Source: JACVRW01 sp963728155 (GTDB taxonomy: Bacteria > Actinomycetota > Thermoleophilia > Solirubrobacterales > Thermoleophilaceae). Taken from it: a DNA stretch of 64,000 nucleotides. The notes under the pieces were generated by a model that saw only the letters and a program-made list of their open reading frames with translations, ran no database searches and was not told where the DNA came from. Shown here in pieces: positions 62,359 through 64,000 of the stretch (positions are counted from its first letter, which is position 1; each line of letters begins with the position of its first letter). The stretch is from NCBI GenBank assembly GCA_963728155.1, contig CAVSJF010000006.1, positions 868,001-932,000 on the forward strand, in the 5' to 3' direction. Both the position numbers and the translations under genes were made by a program.

Positions 62359-63272
62359 CAGCGCGCCTTGGGCTCCAGCCGCTGAATCACGCTCGCCGCC
62401 CTCAGCACGAACGGCTCGGCCGTGGGGGCCACTCGCCAGAGCGCCTCGGCCAGCGCGAATCCGGCCAGCAGATCGACCACGTAGTGCTCACCCAGGTAGA
62501 TCAAGCCGAAGCCGAGCGTGAGCGCGTAGGCCCAGCCCAGGGCTGCGTGACGGGGCCCAACCTGAGAGAGGATGCGCGCGGCCATCACGGAGGTGCCGAA
62601 GTGAAGCGAGGGCATGGCGGCGAACGGGTTTCCCTGCAGCGAATGGTAAAGCGGATGCCAGAGGCGCTTCCAGAAGCGCTCGCCAGCCTCGGCCATGATC
62701 CGCCGTACGGGCGGCATGTTGCCGTTGGCCCCGGCCCACCAGGGCGGCGCGGTGGGCACGCTCCAGTAGACGACGCAGCCCAGGTCGAAGCAGGCGGCCA
62801 TGAGCACGGCCGAGCGCGGGAGGTACTCGCGGTGGCGCAGCAGGATGTAGGCGAGGGTTCCGTGAGGCACCAGGAACCAGCTCCAGTGGACAAAGGACAG
62901 GCCGTACTCCAGGGGGCCGATGCGGTCCTCCCGGCCCAGCGCGCGCTGAAGGCGGACGGTGGGGACGGTTCCCAGGCCGATGACCCGGTCGCAGCGGATC
63001 GGGTAGTCGACCTTGAGGCGACGCTCCAGGCGAGCCGGGTCGTCGTCGGGCATGTCGAAGTGGGCGAAGTAGACCCACATCTGCATGCCGTAGATGCCGG
63101 CGTCGCGCAGCGGCGAACGCGGCTCGGCGAGCGCGAGCGCGATGGGGGCCGGCCAGGAGAGCGCGGACACGACGGGCACGGGCAGCTTGAGCCGATGCCT
63201 CAGGAGCGGCGTGACTGCCCCCACCGCGACCGCTCCCCACGCAAGCCTTCGTAGGGTGCGTGTGCTTCGCAA
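62358..63272 (-). CDS. PAP2/Aur1-like phosphatase or phosphotransferase
   Basis: A membrane protein of about 304 residues in the PAP2 superfamily. NPFAAMPSLHFGTSVMAARI holds the PSxH motif and IYLGEHYVVDLLAGFALAEA the second His and Asp. The layout (helices before the motifs and PTAPPWWAGANGNMPPVRRI in between) resembles inositol phosphotransferase-like PAP2 proteins. The frame is open to 63329, but a perfect hairpin at 63287-63323 would lie inside that extension, so the TTG at 63272 is preferred. It leads a four-gene run to the oxidase gene. Confidence 0.82.
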   Translation of the reverse strand: MRSTRTLRRLAWGAVAVGAVTPLLRHRLKLPVPVVSALSWPAPIALALAEPRSPLRDAGIYGMQMWVYFAHFDMPDDDPARLERRLKVDYPIRCDRVIGLGTVPTVRLQRALGREDRIGPLEYGLSFVHWSWFLVPHGTLAYILLRHREYLPRSAVLMAACFDLGCVVYWSVPTAPPWWAGANGNMPPVRRIMAEAGERFWKRLWHPLYHSLQGNPFAAMPSLHFGTSVMAARILSQVGPRHAALGWAYALTLGFGLIYLGEHYVVDLLAGFALAEALWRVAPTAEPFVLRAASVIQRLEPKAR

Positions 63273-63286
63273 GCGCAGGCAGGATA

Positions 63287-63323
63287 CCCCGCGGCCCCGC
63301 CACGACGCGGCGGGGCCGCGGGG
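63287..63323 (-). terminator. Perfect 15-bp hairpin after the VOC gene
   Basis: CCCCGCGGCCCCGCC (63287-63301) and GGCGGGGCCGCGGGG (63309-63323) form a perfect 15-bp stem with loop ACGACGC, seven bases after the VOC stop on the transcribed strand. There is no U-tract, as is common for high-GC actinobacterial terminators. Confidence 0.75.
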
Positions 63324-63329
63324 CAGCAC

Positions 63330-63701
63330 CTAGGCCCGGGGCTGCACCTGCTGCACCGACCACGCGTTGCCGTCGGGGTCGCTGAAGTACACGAACGAGC
63401 CCCACGCGAAGTCCTGGATCTCGCTCACCTCGGCACCGCGCTCGACGAGATCGGCGCGGGCGGCCTCGATGTCGTCCACCACCAGCTGCAGACCCTTGAC
63501 CGAACCGGGCTCGCTCTCGATCAGGCCGGTGCCGATGGCGATGGAGCAGGCCGAGCCGGGGGGTGTGAGCTGTACGAAGCGCAGGTCGTCGCTCACCGCG
63601 TGGTCGTAGTCCTCGACGAAGCCGGCAGTGTCGGCGTAGAAGGCCTTGGCGCGGTCCACGTCGGACACGGGGACGGCGATGAGCTCGAGCTTGAAGTCCA
63701 T
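63330..63701 (-). CDS. VOC-superfamily (glyoxalase-like) protein
   Basis: A 123-residue protein with two beta-alpha-beta-beta-beta modules of the VOC fold: LELIAVPVSDVDRAKAFYAD and GLQLVVDDIEAARADLVERG, ending VYFSDPDGNAWSVQQVQPRA. Members include glyoxalases, dioxygenases and drug-binding resistance proteins. Metal ligands are not obvious (the first strand has Val instead of His), so a binding or resistance role is possible. It is divergent from a TetR gene across a gap with repeated CGGAAC/GTTCCG sites. Confidence 0.88.
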   Translation of the reverse strand: MDFKLELIAVPVSDVDRAKAFYADTAGFVEDYDHAVSDDLRFVQLTPPGSACSIAIGTGLIESEPGSVKGLQLVVDDIEAARADLVERGAEVSEIQDFAWGSFVYFSDPDGNAWSVQQVQPRA

Positions 63702-63733
63702 GGGGGCTGCTCCCTTCCCGCCCCCGTGAGGGG

Positions 63734-63798
63734 CGGAACGAATTACTCTGTTCCGAGAATAATAGCAGAACGGAACCATCCCTTCCGCTAAGGTTCCG
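63734..63798. promoter_or_regulatory. CGGAAC/GTTCCG operator array
   Basis: Four half-sites alternate in orientation in the 103-bp divergent gap: CGGAAC at 63734-63739 and 63771-63776, GTTCCG at 63750-63755 and 63793-63798. The first pair makes a 22-bp inverted repeat with 10-bp spacer. This suggests binding by the TetR-family protein encoded at 63805, controlling itself and the VOC gene. Confidence 0.65.
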
Positions 63799-63804
63799 AG
63801 TGCG

Positions 63805-64000
63805 ATGTCGGAAGTCAAAGCAGGGCGGCTCGATGGGCGGCGGGCGGAGGCGGCGCGCAACGACGAGCGCATCCTCGAGTCCGCGCGCGCGGTCTTCGTG
63901 GCCGATCCGGGAGCCCCGATCGCCGCCGTCGCCGCGCACGCCGGGGTGGGCATCAGCGCGCTGTACCGGCGCTACCCGAGCAAGGACGAGCTGCTGCGCC
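63805..64000 (+). CDS. TetR-family regulator, 3' end cut by window edge
   Basis: From ATG at 63805 the frame stays open to the window end (65 residues visible). It has a TetR helix-turn-helix: NDERILESARAVFVADPGAP, then IAAVAAHAGVGISALYRRYP and SKDELLR. The ligand-binding domain is beyond the window. It is divergent from the VOC gene and preceded by the CGGAAC/GTTCCG array, so autoregulation is likely. Confidence 0.85.
   Translation, partial: MSEVKAGRLDGRRAEAARNDERILESARAVFVADPGAPIAAVAAHAGVGISALYRRYPSKDELLR

Overview
The window is high-GC DNA, densely coded on both strands, with GTG and TTG starts, 4-bp start/stop overlaps and many secreted Pro/Ala-rich proteins. Gene content (deazaflavin-type nitroreductase, luciferase-like monooxygenase, PHP and DUF1015 proteins, Kdp with a split KdpD, C-terminal domains typical of secreted actinobacterial proteins) suggests an actinomycete-like lineage, most likely Thermoleophilia/Solirubrobacterales. 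That placement is inference from protein style; there is no rRNA or marker phylogeny here.

Layout. 0-8.4 kb: an end-clipped small gene, an ECF sigma/anti-sigma pair, a frameshifted Kef-type antiporter, a flavodoxin-like reductase, a DUF1254 protein, a lipoprotein coupled to a haloalkane-dehalogenase-like hydrolase, a DUF4234 protein and tRNA-Arg. 8.4-16.6 kb: a complete K+ uptake locus on the minus strand, read as histidine kinase (KdpD C-half), KdpE, KdpF, KdpA, KdpC, KdpB, KdpD N-half, Usp. The gene order (F-A-C-B) and the split KdpD are unusual. 16.6-24 kb: housekeeping genes (methyltransferase, tRNA-Pro, DUF1015, cobalamin adenosyltransferase, OsmC, GNAT, nicotinamidase, NUDIX, sulfurtransferase). 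24-28.9 kb: a beta-oxidation set (thiolase, acyl-CoA dehydrogenase, enoyl-CoA hydratase, 3-hydroxyacyl-CoA dehydrogenase).

29.4-39.6 kb is the most distinctive region. It runs from a tandem, catalytically dead serine-recombinase-like protein, through a secreted protein made of nine 86-residue Asn/Gln/Ser-rich repeats each with a CX3C pair, a membrane-anchored protein carrying four copies of a related CX3C element, a seven-PKD-domain secreted protein and a Pro/Ala stalk protein, to a membrane protein kinase homologue whose catalytic Asp is replaced by Glu. I read this as a candidate undescribed cell-surface fibre system with its own regulator and sensor.

39.6-48.8 kb: a HEPN/nucleotidyltransferase-like pair, a class V aminotransferase, a deazaflavin-dependent nitroreductase, a TetR-MFS efflux pair with two nearly identical operators, aconitase and a PHP-domain protein. 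48.9-54.3 kb: a nucleobase/nucleoside catabolism operon (EamA transporter, nucleoside hydrolase, luciferase-like monooxygenase, hydantoinase, M20 amidohydrolase). 54.4-58.9 kb: an alanine-racemase-fold enzyme followed by two secreted sulfatases. 58.9-63.3 kb: a minus-strand operon of PAP2-like phosphatase, UPF0104 protein, thioredoxin reductase and sugar-lactone oxidase. 63.3-64 kb: a VOC protein divergent from a TetR gene cut by the window end.

About 28 frameshifts can be placed by comparing adjacent reading frames. Some 20 of them fall in 48.6-56.8 kb. Whether they are sequencing indels or real decay cannot be told from the sequence alone. No stretch above about 300 bases lacks a gene except 30,617-30,918, described in the feature list.
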